From DASUBN01 sp036500225 (lineage in GTDB: Bacteria; Pseudomonadota; Gammaproteobacteria; Natronospirales; REEB76): a stretch of DNA of 64,000 nt. The stretch's first letter is position 1. Each line of letters begins with the position of its first letter. This document shows, piece by piece, positions 52,350-60,754 of this stretch. The notes under the pieces were generated by a model. It did no database searches. It saw only the letters and a program-made list of their open reading frames with translations, and was not told the DNA's origin. The position numbers and the translations under genes were made by a program. The stretch covers positions 1 to 64,000 of the forward strand of contig DASYCJ010000058.1 of NCBI GenBank assembly GCA_036500225.1, read 5' to 3'.

Positions 52350-54263
52350 GTGATCCGCATCGACTCCCTCACCCTGCAACGCGGCACCAAGCCGTTGTTC
52401 GAAAACGCCAGCGCCATGGTCTATACCGGCGAGAAAGCCGGTCTCGTGGGTGCCAACGGCTCCGGCAAATCCACCCTGTTCTCTATGCTGCGGGGCAAAC
52501 TGCACGCCGACGGCGGCGAACTGGACTTCCCTGCTTCCTGGCGCGTGGCCCACGTGGCCCAGGAGACCCCGGCGGTGGAACGCACCGCCCTCGACTATGC
52601 CCTGGACGGCGACACGCGCTTGCGTGAGATCGAAGCGCAACTGGCCAAGGCCCAGGCCGCCCACGATGGCCACGCGGAAGCAGACGCCCACATCGCTTAC
52701 GCAGACGTGGACGGGTACACCGCCGCATCCCGAGCTAGCACCCTGTTGATGGGCTTGGGTTTCAGTCTTCCAGAGATCAGCCAACCTGTGGCGAGCTTCT
52801 CCGGCGGCTGGCGCATGCGCTTGAACCTGGCCCAGGCACTCATGTGCCCGTCCGATCTCCTGCTCCTGGACGAGCCCACCAACCATCTGGATCTCGATGC
52901 CATCGTCTGGCTGGAAGACTGGTTGAAGCGCTATCCCGGCACCCTGTTCATCATCTCCCACGACCGGGAGTTCCTGGACGGCATCTGCGACGTGACCCTG
53001 CATCTCGAGAACCGTCAGATCAAGCGCTACAGTGGCAACTACAGCGCCTTCGAGACCCGCCGAGCCGAACAGCTGGTGCTGGAACAGTCCGCCTACGTGC
53101 GGCAGCAACGCGAAGTGGCGCATCTGCAGAGCTTCGTGGATCGCTTCCGTTACACCGCCAGCAAGGCCCGCCAAGCCCAGAGCCGCATCAAGACGCTTGA
53201 GAAGATGGAAAAACTCGCTCCTGTGCATGTGAGCTCACCTTTCAACTTCGAATTCCGCGATCCCCTCGCTTCTCCCAGCCCGATGCTGACCCTGGAAGAA
53301 GTGCGCTGCGGTTACCAGACTGACGAAGGCGAGAAGACGATACTGAACGACCTCAGTTTCTCGCTGCTGAATGGTCAGCGCATCGGCCTGCTCGGCGCCA
53401 ACGGCCAGGGCAAGTCTACCTTGGTGAAGACTCTCGCCGACACACTGGCACCCCTGTCCGGCACCGTGGGCCAGGGCAAGGGGCTTGCTATCGGTTATTT
53501 CGCGCAACACCAGTTAGAGACTCTCAGAGAGGACCGCTCACCGCTGCAGCAACTGGCTGCCATCGCGCCCGGCGTACGCGAGCAGGACCTCCGGGACTTC
53601 CTCGGCGGCTTCAACTTCCGCGGCGAGATGGCGCTCTCACCCGTGGGCCCCTTCTCCGGCGGTGAGAAGGCGCGGCTCGCACTGGCGCTGCTCATCTGGA
53701 AACGCCCCAACCTGCTGCTCCTGGATGAGCCCACGAACCATCTCGATCTGGATATGCGTGAGGCCCTGACCGTGGCCCTCGCCCAGTTCGAAGGCACCCT
53801 GATCCTGGTGTCCCACGACCGGCACCTGCTACGCGCCTGTGCAGACGAATTCCTGTTGGTGGGCCAGGGCAAGGTCACGCCCTTCGATGGCGATCTGGAC
53901 GAATACCGCACTTGGTTGCTGCAGAATGCAGCTGCGCGGCGCGCGGGCCTTAATGCTCCTCAATCCGAGAGCGGTGGCAGCCGCAAGGAACAGCGTCGCG
54001 CCGAGGCCCAGGAACGTCAGCGCCTGGCGGAGTTACGCAAACCCCTGCAGAAGGAGATCGCGGCTCTGGAGAAGCGCATGGAGAAGCAGAACGCCGAGAA
54101 GAAGCGTCTGGATGCCCTGCTGGCGGCGGAAGATACCTATAAAGACAACAACAAGACTCTGCTAGCGGACAGCTTGCGCAGCCAGGCCGAGGTGAAGAAA
54201 GAGTTAGAGAAGATCGAAGCCGAGTGGCTGGAGAAACAGTCAGCCCTGGAAAAGATCGGCTGA
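52350..54263 (+). CDS. ABC-F ATPase, YheS-like
   Basis: About 637 residues, two ABC domains in one chain with no membrane domain. Walker A motifs are GANGSGKST and GANGQGKST, signatures SFSGGWRMRLNLAQAL and FSGGEKARLALALLIW, both with LLLLDEPTNHLDLD as Walker B. The DYALDGDTRLREIEAQL segment matches the YheS branch of ABC-F, which acts on the ribosome E site during translation. A C-terminal coiled coil (KEIAALEKRMEKQNAEKKRL) is present. GTG 52350 aligns with the E. coli start; the ATG at 52317 would add eleven residues. Confidence 0.9.
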   Translation: MIRIDSLTLQRGTKPLFENASAMVYTGEKAGLVGANGSGKSTLFSMLRGKLHADGGELDFPASWRVAHVAQETPAVERTALDYALDGDTRLREIEAQLAKAQAAHDGHAEADAHIAYADVDGYTAASRASTLLMGLGFSLPEISQPVASFSGGWRMRLNLAQALMCPSDLLLLDEPTNHLDLDAIVWLEDWLKRYPGTLFIISHDREFLDGICDVTLHLENRQIKRYSGNYSAFETRRAEQLVLEQSAYVRQQREVAHLQSFVDRFRYTASKARQAQSRIKTLEKMEKLAPVHVSSPFNFEFRDPLASPSPMLTLEEVRCGYQTDEGEKTILNDLSFSLLNGQRIGLLGANGQGKSTLVKTLADTLAPLSGTVGQGKGLAIGYFAQHQLETLREDRSPLQQLAAIAPGVREQDLRDFLGGFNFRGEMALSPVGPFSGGEKARLALALLIWKRPNLLLLDEPTNHLDLDMREALTVALAQFEGTLILVSHDRHLLRACADEFLLVGQGKVTPFDGDLDEYRTWLLQNAAARRAGLNAPQSESGGSRKEQRRAEAQERQRLAELRKPLQKEIAALEKRMEKQNAEKKRLDALLAAEDTYKDNNKTLLADSLRSQAEVKKELEKIEAEWLEKQSALEKIG

Positions 54264-54998
54264 CTACTCGAGCCAGATAAGGCTGGCCATGCGGCCGCAT
54301 TGACCATCACGCCTGAAAGAGAAGAACCGTTCCCGTTCCGTATAAGTGCAGAACCCGCCACCGTGGATGGAGTTGAGGCCCAGCGTTTCAAGACGCAGAC
54401 GGGCTAGTAGATATAGATCACACCACCATTTGCCGAGGTCCTTGCCGGGTTTGAAAGCCGCCGCGGCTTTCGCGGATTGCCGCACGAAAGCCTCACGCAC
54501 CTCGTCTCCCACTTCATAGGCTTGCGGGCCGATGGCTGGACCGAACCAAGCCATGAGTTTGCCGGGCGCTACCGCCATGCCTTGTACCGTGGCTTCCAGC
54601 ACACCTGAGGAGAGGCCACGCCAACCGGCGTGGGCCGCCGCCACCTTAGTCCCACCCTGATCGCAGAACAGCACCGGCAGGCAATCTGCAGTCATGATCA
54701 CGCAGGCTTCGCCCGATGCTGCGCAGACCGCCGCATCAGCAGGCTCCTGCACCGGCATACCGTCCAATACAGCCACGCGGGTGCCATGCACCTGGGAGAG
54801 CCAGCGCGGCTTCGCGGTGCCCATGTCGAGTTGCAGCTTGGCGCGGTTCGCCAGCACCGAGACCGGGATGTCGCCCACATGTTGTGCCAGGTTGAGGCTG
54901 GCATAGGCGCCTCGGCTCACGCCGCCCATACGCGTGGTGCTCAGGGCATGCACGTTCCTCGGTGCCGGCCAGTCGGGCCGGACGTGATCAAGCGTCAT
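54264..54998 (-). CDS. pgeF: Purine nucleoside phosphorylase PgeF (YfiH/laccase-domain)
   Basis: A 244-residue protein of the DUF152/YfiH family. It has LSTTRMGGVSRGAYASLN near the N-terminus, SQVHGTRVAVLDGMP, the metal-site block CVIMTADCLPVLFCDQGG and VAAAHAGWRGLSSGVLEAT, giving the conserved His and Cys set. Family members were called polyphenol oxidases and have since been shown to act on adenosine and methylthioadenosine (FAMIN relatives) and to edit peptidoglycan precursors. It overlaps the rluD stop by eleven bases, the usual partner of this gene. Confidence 0.92.
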   Translation of the reverse strand: MTLDHVRPDWPAPRNVHALSTTRMGGVSRGAYASLNLAQHVGDIPVSVLANRAKLQLDMGTAKPRWLSQVHGTRVAVLDGMPVQEPADAAVCAASGEACVIMTADCLPVLFCDQGGTKVAAAHAGWRGLSSGVLEATVQGMAVAPGKLMAWFGPAIGPQAYEVGDEVREAFVRQSAKAAAAFKPGKDLGKWWCDLYLLARLRLETLGLNSIHGGGFCTYTERERFFSFRRDGQCGRMASLIWLE

Positions 54999-55947
54999 AT
55001 TTAAGGTCGGCTTCGAGAGCCGCGAGTAATGCCTGGAAGTCCGCCGGCGGCGGCACATCCCATGACACGTTCTCCTCGCTCACCGGATGCACGAAGCCCA
55101 GATGTGCTGCGTGCAGGGCCTGACGGCGGAATGAGCGCAATACGTCCTGCAGTTCCGGGCTCGCATTGCGCGGTGGTCCCAGGCGCCGGCCGTAGACCTG
55201 ATCTCCCACCAGCGGGTATTTGACATGGGCCAGATGCACACGGATCTGATGGGTACGGCCTGTCTCCAACTCGACGCTTATATAGGTGTGAGAGCGGAAG
55301 CGTTTGAGCACCCGGTAATGGGTCACGGACTCGCGGCCACCCTCCCGCACACTCATTCGCACCCGGTCCGTGGGATGGCGTTTGATGGGCGCATCCACAG
55401 TACCGCCGCCGGTCATGACACCCAGGGTCACCGCCAGATAACTACGCTCGAACTCACGGGCCTGCAAAGCAGCCACCAACGTGGTGTGGGATTCGAGGGT
55501 ACGGGCCACCACCAAGAGGCCAGATGTGTCCTTGTCGATGCGGTGCACCAGACCCGCGCGCGGTACCTTGGCCAGCTCCGGCGCGTGATGCAGCAGCGCG
55601 TTCTGCAGGGTGCCGGCCCGGTTACCGGCCCCGGGGTGCACCACCAGCCCCACGGGTTTGTTCACCACGATCAGGGCCGCATCCTCGTACACGACATCCA
55701 GCGGCAGGTCCTCCGCCTCCATGCCGGTGAGCGGCTCCTCGGCAGGCGTGAGGCTGATCCTCTGGCCGCCCATCACCGCGTCGCGGGGGCGGGCCTTGGC
55801 GTCATCCAGCAATACCCGGCCTTCCTTGATCCATTGGCTCAAGCGGCTGCGCGAATACTCCGGGAACAGCTGCGCCAGGGCCTGGTCGAAGCGCTGGCCG
55901 GAGAGTTCCGGCGGGATACGGGATTCACGGCTTGCGGATGCGGTCAT
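54988..55947 (-). CDS. rluD: 23S rRNA pseudouridine synthase RluD
   Basis: A 319-residue enzyme that makes pseudouridines 1911, 1915 and 1917 in helix 69 of 23S rRNA. An N-terminal S4 RNA-binding domain (RFDQALAQLFPEYSRSRLSQ) precedes the catalytic domain with the active-site aspartate in AGLVHRIDKDTSGLLVVAR, and VYEDAALIVVNKPVGLVVHP upstream. The order rluD-pgeF is conserved. It is divergent from bamD, again as in other gammaproteobacteria. Confidence 0.95.
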   Translation of the reverse strand: MTASASRESRIPPELSGQRFDQALAQLFPEYSRSRLSQWIKEGRVLLDDAKARPRDAVMGGQRISLTPAEEPLTGMEAEDLPLDVVYEDAALIVVNKPVGLVVHPGAGNRAGTLQNALLHHAPELAKVPRAGLVHRIDKDTSGLLVVARTLESHTTLVAALQAREFERSYLAVTLGVMTGGGTVDAPIKRHPTDRVRMSVREGGRESVTHYRVLKRFRSHTYISVELETGRTHQIRVHLAHVKYPLVGDQVYGRRLGPPRNASPELQDVLRSFRRQALHAAHLGFVHPVSEENVSWDVPPPADFQALLAALEADLKYDA

Positions 55948-55993
55948 CTTGGGCGGGGCAACTCACTTGGGTGCGCACAGTCTAACAGCCCCG

Positions 55994-56023
55994 CTGAAAA
56001 GCCCCGCCCTGTTCAGTTATACT
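55994..56023 (+). promoter_or_regulatory. Possible sigma-70 promoter of bamD
   Basis: CTGAAA, 18 bases, TATACT, ending 27 bases before the bamD ATG. The -10 box is good and the -35 box is partial. It lies in the only intergenic space between the divergent rluD and bamD. Confidence 0.35.
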
Positions 56024-56050
56024 GCCCGCCCGCAGAGCCGCAATCAGCCG

Positions 56051-56833
56051 ATGAACTCCCCCATGCACCGTTACCTCCGCCTGTCCGCGATCCTGTGCCT
56101 CGCCGCCGCGCTCGCCGCCGGTTGCAGCTCCGATAAGTCCAAGGACCAGACCATGGCCGCCCCGGACCTCTATAACGAGATCCAGGCCAACATGGACGCC
56201 ACCAACTATAAGACGGCAATCGAGCGGCTCAATACCTTGCAGGCGCGCTTCCCCTTCGACGATTTCGGCACCCAGGCGCAGATCGACCTCATCTACGCCA
56301 ACTACATGAACCGGGACTACGACGCGGCGGTGGACGCGGCGGACCGATTCATCCGCGAGCATCCACGCCATGCGGACGTGGACTACGCCTATTACATGAA
56401 GGGCGTGGCCTACTTCGACCCGGAAGTGGACTTCCTGCGCAAATGGTTCGGCCACGACAACTTCCAACATGATCCGGGCAACTCCCAGAAGTCCTTCGAG
56501 GCCTTCGGCCTGCTCATCGAGCGCTTCCCGGACAGCCGCTACATCCCCGACGCGCGCCAGCGCATGGTGTTCCTGCGCGAGCGCCTGGCAGACTTCGATT
56601 GGCAGGCGGCGGACTGGTACATGCGCCGCGGTGCCTGGGTCTCGGCCCTGCAGCGTTCCTACAGCATCATCCAGCACTATCCGCAGACGCCCCGTACCCA
56701 GGACGCGCTGCAGATCATGTATAGCTGCTACAAGAAGTTAGGGCTCGATGATCTGGCGGCCAGCACCCAGAGTCTGCTGGAGACGAACTACCCCGGCGTA
56801 CCGCTCGAATACACGCCGCGCGGACCCGCATGA
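56051..56833 (+). CDS. bamD: Outer-membrane assembly lipoprotein BamD
   Basis: About 260 residues. A lipoprotein signal (RLSAILCLAAALAAGCSSDK; lipobox LAAGC) is followed by TPR repeats (DLYNEIQANMDATNYKTAIE, FPFDDFGTQAQIDLIYANYM, HPRHADVDYAYYMKGVAYFD). Matches BamD/ComL, the essential lipoprotein of the beta-barrel assembly machine at the inner face of the outer membrane, which binds BamA and BamC. The start is at the ATG of MNSPMHRYLRL, which precedes the signal. It is followed by an intrinsic terminator. Confidence 0.95.
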   Translation: MNSPMHRYLRLSAILCLAAALAAGCSSDKSKDQTMAAPDLYNEIQANMDATNYKTAIERLNTLQARFPFDDFGTQAQIDLIYANYMNRDYDAAVDAADRFIREHPRHADVDYAYYMKGVAYFDPEVDFLRKWFGHDNFQHDPGNSQKSFEAFGLLIERFPDSRYIPDARQRMVFLRERLADFDWQAADWYMRRGAWVSALQRSYSIIQHYPQTPRTQDALQIMYSCYKKLGLDDLAASTQSLLETNYPGVPLEYTPRGPA

Positions 56834-56840
56834 TGATCTT

Positions 56841-56864
56841 CGAAGCCCCCGCAAGGGGGCTTCG
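56841..56864. terminator. Intrinsic terminator between bamD and nadE
   Basis: A perfect 10-bp stem (CGAAGCCCCC and GGGGGCTTCG) with a GCAA loop, starting eight bases after the bamD stop and reaching two bases from the nadE stop on the other strand. The T-tract is modest (CTTTAGTCTC) on the plus strand. Confidence 0.75.
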
Positions 56865-56866
56865 CT

Positions 56867-58492
56867 TTAGTCTCGCTTGAAACCCGAGGTGATGGGATAG
56901 CGCCGGTCGTCGCCGAAGTTGCGGCGACTGATGCGGATGCCTGGCGCTGCCTGGCGGCGTTTGTACTCCGCTGCCTGCACCGCGCTCGCCACGCGTCTCA
57001 CCAATGCAGCCTCGAAGCCCATGGCCACCACTTCGGCGAGGGGTAGTTCTTTCTCGATCAACGCCGTGAGGATCGGGTCCAAAGATTCATAGGGCGGCAG
57101 CGTGTCCGAATCCTTCTGCCCCGGCGCCAGTTCCGCCGTGGGCTCTCGTTCGATGACCGCCTCCGGTATCGCCGGCGACAAGGTGTTGCGGTAACGGCTC
57201 AAGGCATAGACCCGGGTCTTCAACACATCGCTCAAGGGCGCGAAGCCGCCAGCCATGTCGCCGTAGAGCGTGGCATAGCCCATGGCGGCCTCGCTCTTGT
57301 TGGAGGTGCTGAGCAGGAGCTTGCCGCTGCGGTTGGAGATGGCCATGAGCATCACACCCCGGGCCCGCGCCTGTAGGTTCTGACCCGTGAGGCCTGAGGT
57401 ATCCGGCAGCACGCCTTGTAGCGAAGCCTGCAGGGTCTCCACCACCGCTTCGATGGGGATGAGGTGATAGGCGACGCCGAGCTTGCGAGCCTGCTCCGAT
57501 GCACCATCCAGACTTAGGTCCGAAGTGAAACGCGTGGGCAGCATCACTGCCGTGAGGTTCTGGGCACTCAGGGCATCTACCGCGATGGCGAGGGTCAGGG
57601 CCGAGTCGATGCCGCCGGAGAGACCCAGCAGCGCGCCTTTGAAGCCGTTCTTGCGTGCGTAATCCTTGAGGCCCAACACGAGGGCCCGATACACACATTC
57701 CTCTTCGCTGGCATCCACATGCACGGGGCCCGGCAACGCACGGACGCTGCCCGCCTCCAGCAGGAAGTCCACGGGATACAGCCCTTCCTCGAAGTTCGGC
57801 GCGCGGGTCGCCACTTTGCCGTCGGCCCCCATCACCAGGGAACCTCCGTCGAACACCAGGTCGTCCTGGCCGCCCACGTGGTTCACATAGACGATGGGTA
57901 CCCTCACTTCGGCTGCGCGCTGGCGAAGTTCGTCTTCCCGTTCGCGCTGTTTACCGACATTGAAGGGCGAGGCGTTCGGCACCAGCAGCAGGCGTGCGCC
58001 CGCCTCGGTCGCGCGCTTGACCGGCTCCGCATGCCATACGTCCTCGCAGACGTTGAGGCCCACCGCGAAGCCCGCCACTTCGATCAAGGCCGGCTTGCCG
58101 CCGGGCGTAAAATAACGCTTCTCATCGAAGACTTCGTAGTTGGGGAGTTCGCTCTTGCGGTACACGGCTTCGAGCTTACCGTCCCCGAACATGGCCGCCG
58201 CGTTGTAGATGCGGCCGTCTTCATACAGGGGGTAGCCCACCAGGGCGCGGATGCCCCTGATCTCCCGGGTGAGGCGCGCGACGGCGGCCTGCACCTGGAC
58301 GCGGAAATCGGGATTGAACAGTAGGTCTTCGGCGGGATAGCCGGTGACGGCCAGTTCCGGGAACACCACGATCTGGGCCTTGAGCCGGTCGCGGCTCTCG
58401 GCAGCCGCATCGAGCAGCTTCTGCGTATTGCCCGCCACATCCCCCACTAGGAGGTTGAGCTGGGCCATGGCGATACGCAGGGATGCGCTCAT
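56867..58492 (-). CDS. nadE: Glutamine-dependent NAD+ synthetase
   Basis: A 541-residue two-domain enzyme that amidates nicotinic acid adenine dinucleotide. The N-terminal nitrilase domain has IVVFPELAVTGYPAEDLL (catalytic Glu), the lysine in YRKSELPNYEVFDEKRYF and the cysteine nucleophile in VGLNVCEDVWHAE; it supplies ammonia from glutamine. The C-terminal synthetase domain has the PP-loop GLSGGIDSALTLAI and LLSTSNKSEAAMGYATLYGD. Length and domain order are normal for proteobacteria. It completes NAD synthesis begun by nadA at 22-23 kb. Confidence 0.95.
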   Translation of the reverse strand: MSASLRIAMAQLNLLVGDVAGNTQKLLDAAAESRDRLKAQIVVFPELAVTGYPAEDLLFNPDFRVQVQAAVARLTREIRGIRALVGYPLYEDGRIYNAAAMFGDGKLEAVYRKSELPNYEVFDEKRYFTPGGKPALIEVAGFAVGLNVCEDVWHAEPVKRATEAGARLLLVPNASPFNVGKQREREDELRQRAAEVRVPIVYVNHVGGQDDLVFDGGSLVMGADGKVATRAPNFEEGLYPVDFLLEAGSVRALPGPVHVDASEEECVYRALVLGLKDYARKNGFKGALLGLSGGIDSALTLAIAVDALSAQNLTAVMLPTRFTSDLSLDGASEQARKLGVAYHLIPIEAVVETLQASLQGVLPDTSGLTGQNLQARARGVMLMAISNRSGKLLLSTSNKSEAAMGYATLYGDMAGGFAPLSDVLKTRVYALSRYRNTLSPAIPEAVIEREPTAELAPGQKDSDTLPPYESLDPILTALIEKELPLAEVVAMGFEAALVRRVASAVQAAEYKRRQAAPGIRISRRNFGDDRRYPITSGFKRD

Positions 58493-58521
58493 GCTGTATT
58501 CAGTGCCTGAGCGTCAACGGC

Positions 58522-59496
58522 TCAGCGGCGCCCACGGCCCTTCTTCTTGGCGACCTTCTTCTTGGGTTTGGGCGAAGACTTCTTGGAGGCCTTCTTCGCC
58601 GGCTTCTTCTTGGCGGTCTTCTTGCCGCCCTTCATGAGCTTGACCATGGTGCTGCCCAACTCCGCCGGGGAATGGGTGGTCTTCACGCCCGCCTTCTCCA
58701 AGGCCGCGAACTTGGCCTGGGCGGTGCCGGCACCGCCGGAGACGATGGCGCCCGCGTGGCCCATGCGCTTGCCCGGGGGTGCAGTCACGCCGGCGATGTA
58801 GGCCACCACCGGCTTGGTCACGTGCTTCTTTATATAGTCGGCCGCAGCTTCCTCGTCGGTGCCGCCGATCTCGCCCACCATGATGATGCCTTCGGTCTGC
58901 GGATCCTTCTCGAAGAGTTTGATCACGTCGATGAAGTTCATACCGTGCACCGGGTCGCCGCCGATGCCGACGCAGGTGGACTGGCCGAGCTTCAGGTTGG
59001 TGGTCTGGAACACCGCTTCATAGGTGAGGGTGCCGGAACGGGACACGATGCCGATCTTGCCCTTGCGATGGATATGGCCCGGCATGATGCCGATCTTGCA
59101 CTCGCCCGGGGTGATGATGCCGGGGCAGTTGGGGCCGATGAGCACGCAGTCCTTGTCACGGATCGCGGCCTTCACCTTCACCATGTCGACGACCGGGATG
59201 CCCTCGGTGATGCAGACGATCACCTTGATGCCGGCATCGGCCGCTTCCAGGATCGCATCGGCGGCGAAGGCCGCCGGCACGTAGATCATGCTGGCTTCAG
59301 CGCCCGTGGCCTTGACCGCATCGTGCACGGTGTTGAACACCGGGAGGCCGAGGTGCTTCTCACCGCCGCGGCCCGGGGTCACGCCGCCGACGAGCTTGGT
59401 GCCATAGGCGATGGCCTGTTCGGAATGGAAGGTGCCCTGCTTGCCGGTGAAGCCTTGGCAGATGACCTTGGTCTTCTTGTTGACGAGGATGCTCAT
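58522..59496 (-). CDS. sucD: Succinyl-CoA synthetase alpha subunit with lysine-rich C-terminal tail
   Basis: A 324-residue protein. The first 288 residues are standard SucD: VICQGFTGKQGTFHSEQAIA at the start, GPNCPGIITPGECKIGIMPG, and the phosphohistidine site in GKRMGHAGAIVSGGAGTAQA. The usual length is near 290. Here a tail of about 36 residues follows, made almost wholly of Lys, Ala, Ser and Pro and ending in KKGRGRR, resembling histone H1/AlgP-like tails. It is partner to SucC downstream (sucC lies before it on this strand with four bases between). The tail's function is unknown; nucleic acid or polyanion binding is an inference. Confidence 0.94.
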   Translation of the reverse strand: MSILVNKKTKVICQGFTGKQGTFHSEQAIAYGTKLVGGVTPGRGGEKHLGLPVFNTVHDAVKATGAEASMIYVPAAFAADAILEAADAGIKVIVCITEGIPVVDMVKVKAAIRDKDCVLIGPNCPGIITPGECKIGIMPGHIHRKGKIGIVSRSGTLTYEAVFQTTNLKLGQSTCVGIGGDPVHGMNFIDVIKLFEKDPQTEGIIMVGEIGGTDEEAAADYIKKHVTKPVVAYIAGVTAPPGKRMGHAGAIVSGGAGTAQAKFAALEKAGVKTTHSPAELGSTMVKLMKGGKKTAKKKPAKKASKKSSPKPKKKVAKKKGRGRR

Positions 59497-59500
59497 GGTT

Positions 59501-60670
59501 TCACTTCTTCTTGATCGAGGCGACCACTTTCTTGGCCGCGTCGGTGAGGTCGTTGGCGGGGATGATGGCGAGGCCACTCTTGGCGAGCAGCGCCTTGCCC
59601 TGCTCCACGTTGGTGCCTTCCAGCCGCACCACCACCGGCACCTGCACACCCACGCCCTTGACTGCGTTGATGATGCCTTCCGCAATCAGGTCGCAGCGCA
59701 CGATGCCGCCAAAGATGTTGACCAGTATGGCCTTCACGGATTTGTTGGACAGGATCAGGTTGAAGGCTGCGGTCACGCGCTCAGTGGTGGCGCCGCCACC
59801 CACGTCCAGGAAGTTGGCCGGGGTGCCCCCGTGCAGCTTGATGATGTCCATGGTGGCCATGGCGAGACCCGCGCCGTTCACCATGCAGGCGATGTCGCCG
59901 TCCAGAGACACGTAGTTGAGGTCGTGCTGGCGGGCGGCGCTCTCGCGCTCGTCCTCCTGGGAGGCATCGCGCAGAGCTGCGAGCTTGGGCTGGCGGTAGA
60001 GCGCGTTGTCGTCAAGGTTCAGCTTGGCGTCCAGCGCACGGATGGCGCCGTCCTTGGTGACGATCAGCGGATTGATCTCCACCAGGCTCACGTCCCGCTC
60101 CATGAACATCTTGTAAAGCGCCTCGGCGATCTTGCCGAACGCTGCCATGTGCTCCTTGCTGGTGAGCCCGAGGCCGAAGGCCAGCTCACGGATCTGGTTG
60201 GGCTGGATGCCGGTGGCAGGATGCACCCAAACGTGGAAGATCTTCTCCGGCGTCTTGGCCGCCACTTCCTCGATGTCCATGCCGCCGGCAGGGGAAGCCA
60301 TGAACACCACTTTTTCCTGGGCACGGTCCACCAGCACTGACAGGTACAGCTCACGTTCGATTTCGGAGCCCGCTTCCACGATCACCATGTTGATGGGCAG
60401 GCCTTCGGGGCCGGTCTGGTGGGTGTGCAGGCGCTTACCCAGCATGGCCTCCGTGGCGGCGCGCACCTCAAGGGTGCTGCGGCAGAGCTTCACGCCCCCC
60501 GCCTTGCCGCGGCCGCCAGCGTGCACCTGGGCCTTCACCACCCACAGGTTGCCGCCCAGGGTCTGGGCCGCGTTCACCGCCTCGCCGGCGTTCTTGGCCG
60601 GCATTCCGCGGGGCACCGGGATGCCGTATTCTGCAAACAGTTGTTTTGCCTGATATTCGTGCAGGTTCAT
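59501..60670 (-). CDS. sucC: Succinyl-CoA synthetase beta subunit
   Basis: A 389-residue ATP-grasp protein (E. coli SucC has 388). It starts MNLHEYQAKQLFAEYGIPVP, continues with WVVKAQVHAGGRGKAGGVKL for nucleotide binding and ends near GVGVQVPVVVRLEGTNVEQG, with GGIVRCDLIAEGIINAVKG before it. With SucD it converts succinyl-CoA to succinate with substrate-level phosphorylation in the TCA cycle. The longer frame was rejected since the true ATG is at 60670. Divergent from pilS. Confidence 0.97.
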   Translation of the reverse strand: MNLHEYQAKQLFAEYGIPVPRGMPAKNAGEAVNAAQTLGGNLWVVKAQVHAGGRGKAGGVKLCRSTLEVRAATEAMLGKRLHTHQTGPEGLPINMVIVEAGSEIERELYLSVLVDRAQEKVVFMASPAGGMDIEEVAAKTPEKIFHVWVHPATGIQPNQIRELAFGLGLTSKEHMAAFGKIAEALYKMFMERDVSLVEINPLIVTKDGAIRALDAKLNLDDNALYRQPKLAALRDASQEDERESAARQHDLNYVSLDGDIACMVNGAGLAMATMDIIKLHGGTPANFLDVGGGATTERVTAAFNLILSNKSVKAILVNIFGGIVRCDLIAEGIINAVKGVGVQVPVVVRLEGTNVEQGKALLAKSGLAIIPANDLTDAAKKVVASIKKK

Positions 60671-60754
60671 TGGCTTGGGATTTCGGCTGGGTGGGAGGAG
60701 CGGTATTTTGAAGCAAAGCCGGGGCATGTGCAAAGGCAGAGGATCGCGTACGGC

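Noticed and set aside
52272..53228. 318-codon open frame antisense to the ABC-F gene
   Set aside because: Overlaps both Walker regions of a clear ABC-F ATPase; low-complexity Gly/Val/His translation.
58483..59514. 343-codon open frame antisense to sucD
   Set aside because: Leu/Asp/His-rich shadow of sucD, including the complement of the lysine tail.
58522..59685. Longer SucD starting at 59685
   Set aside because: The extra 63 residues are an out-of-frame translation of the end of sucC; the proper start is the ATG at 59496.
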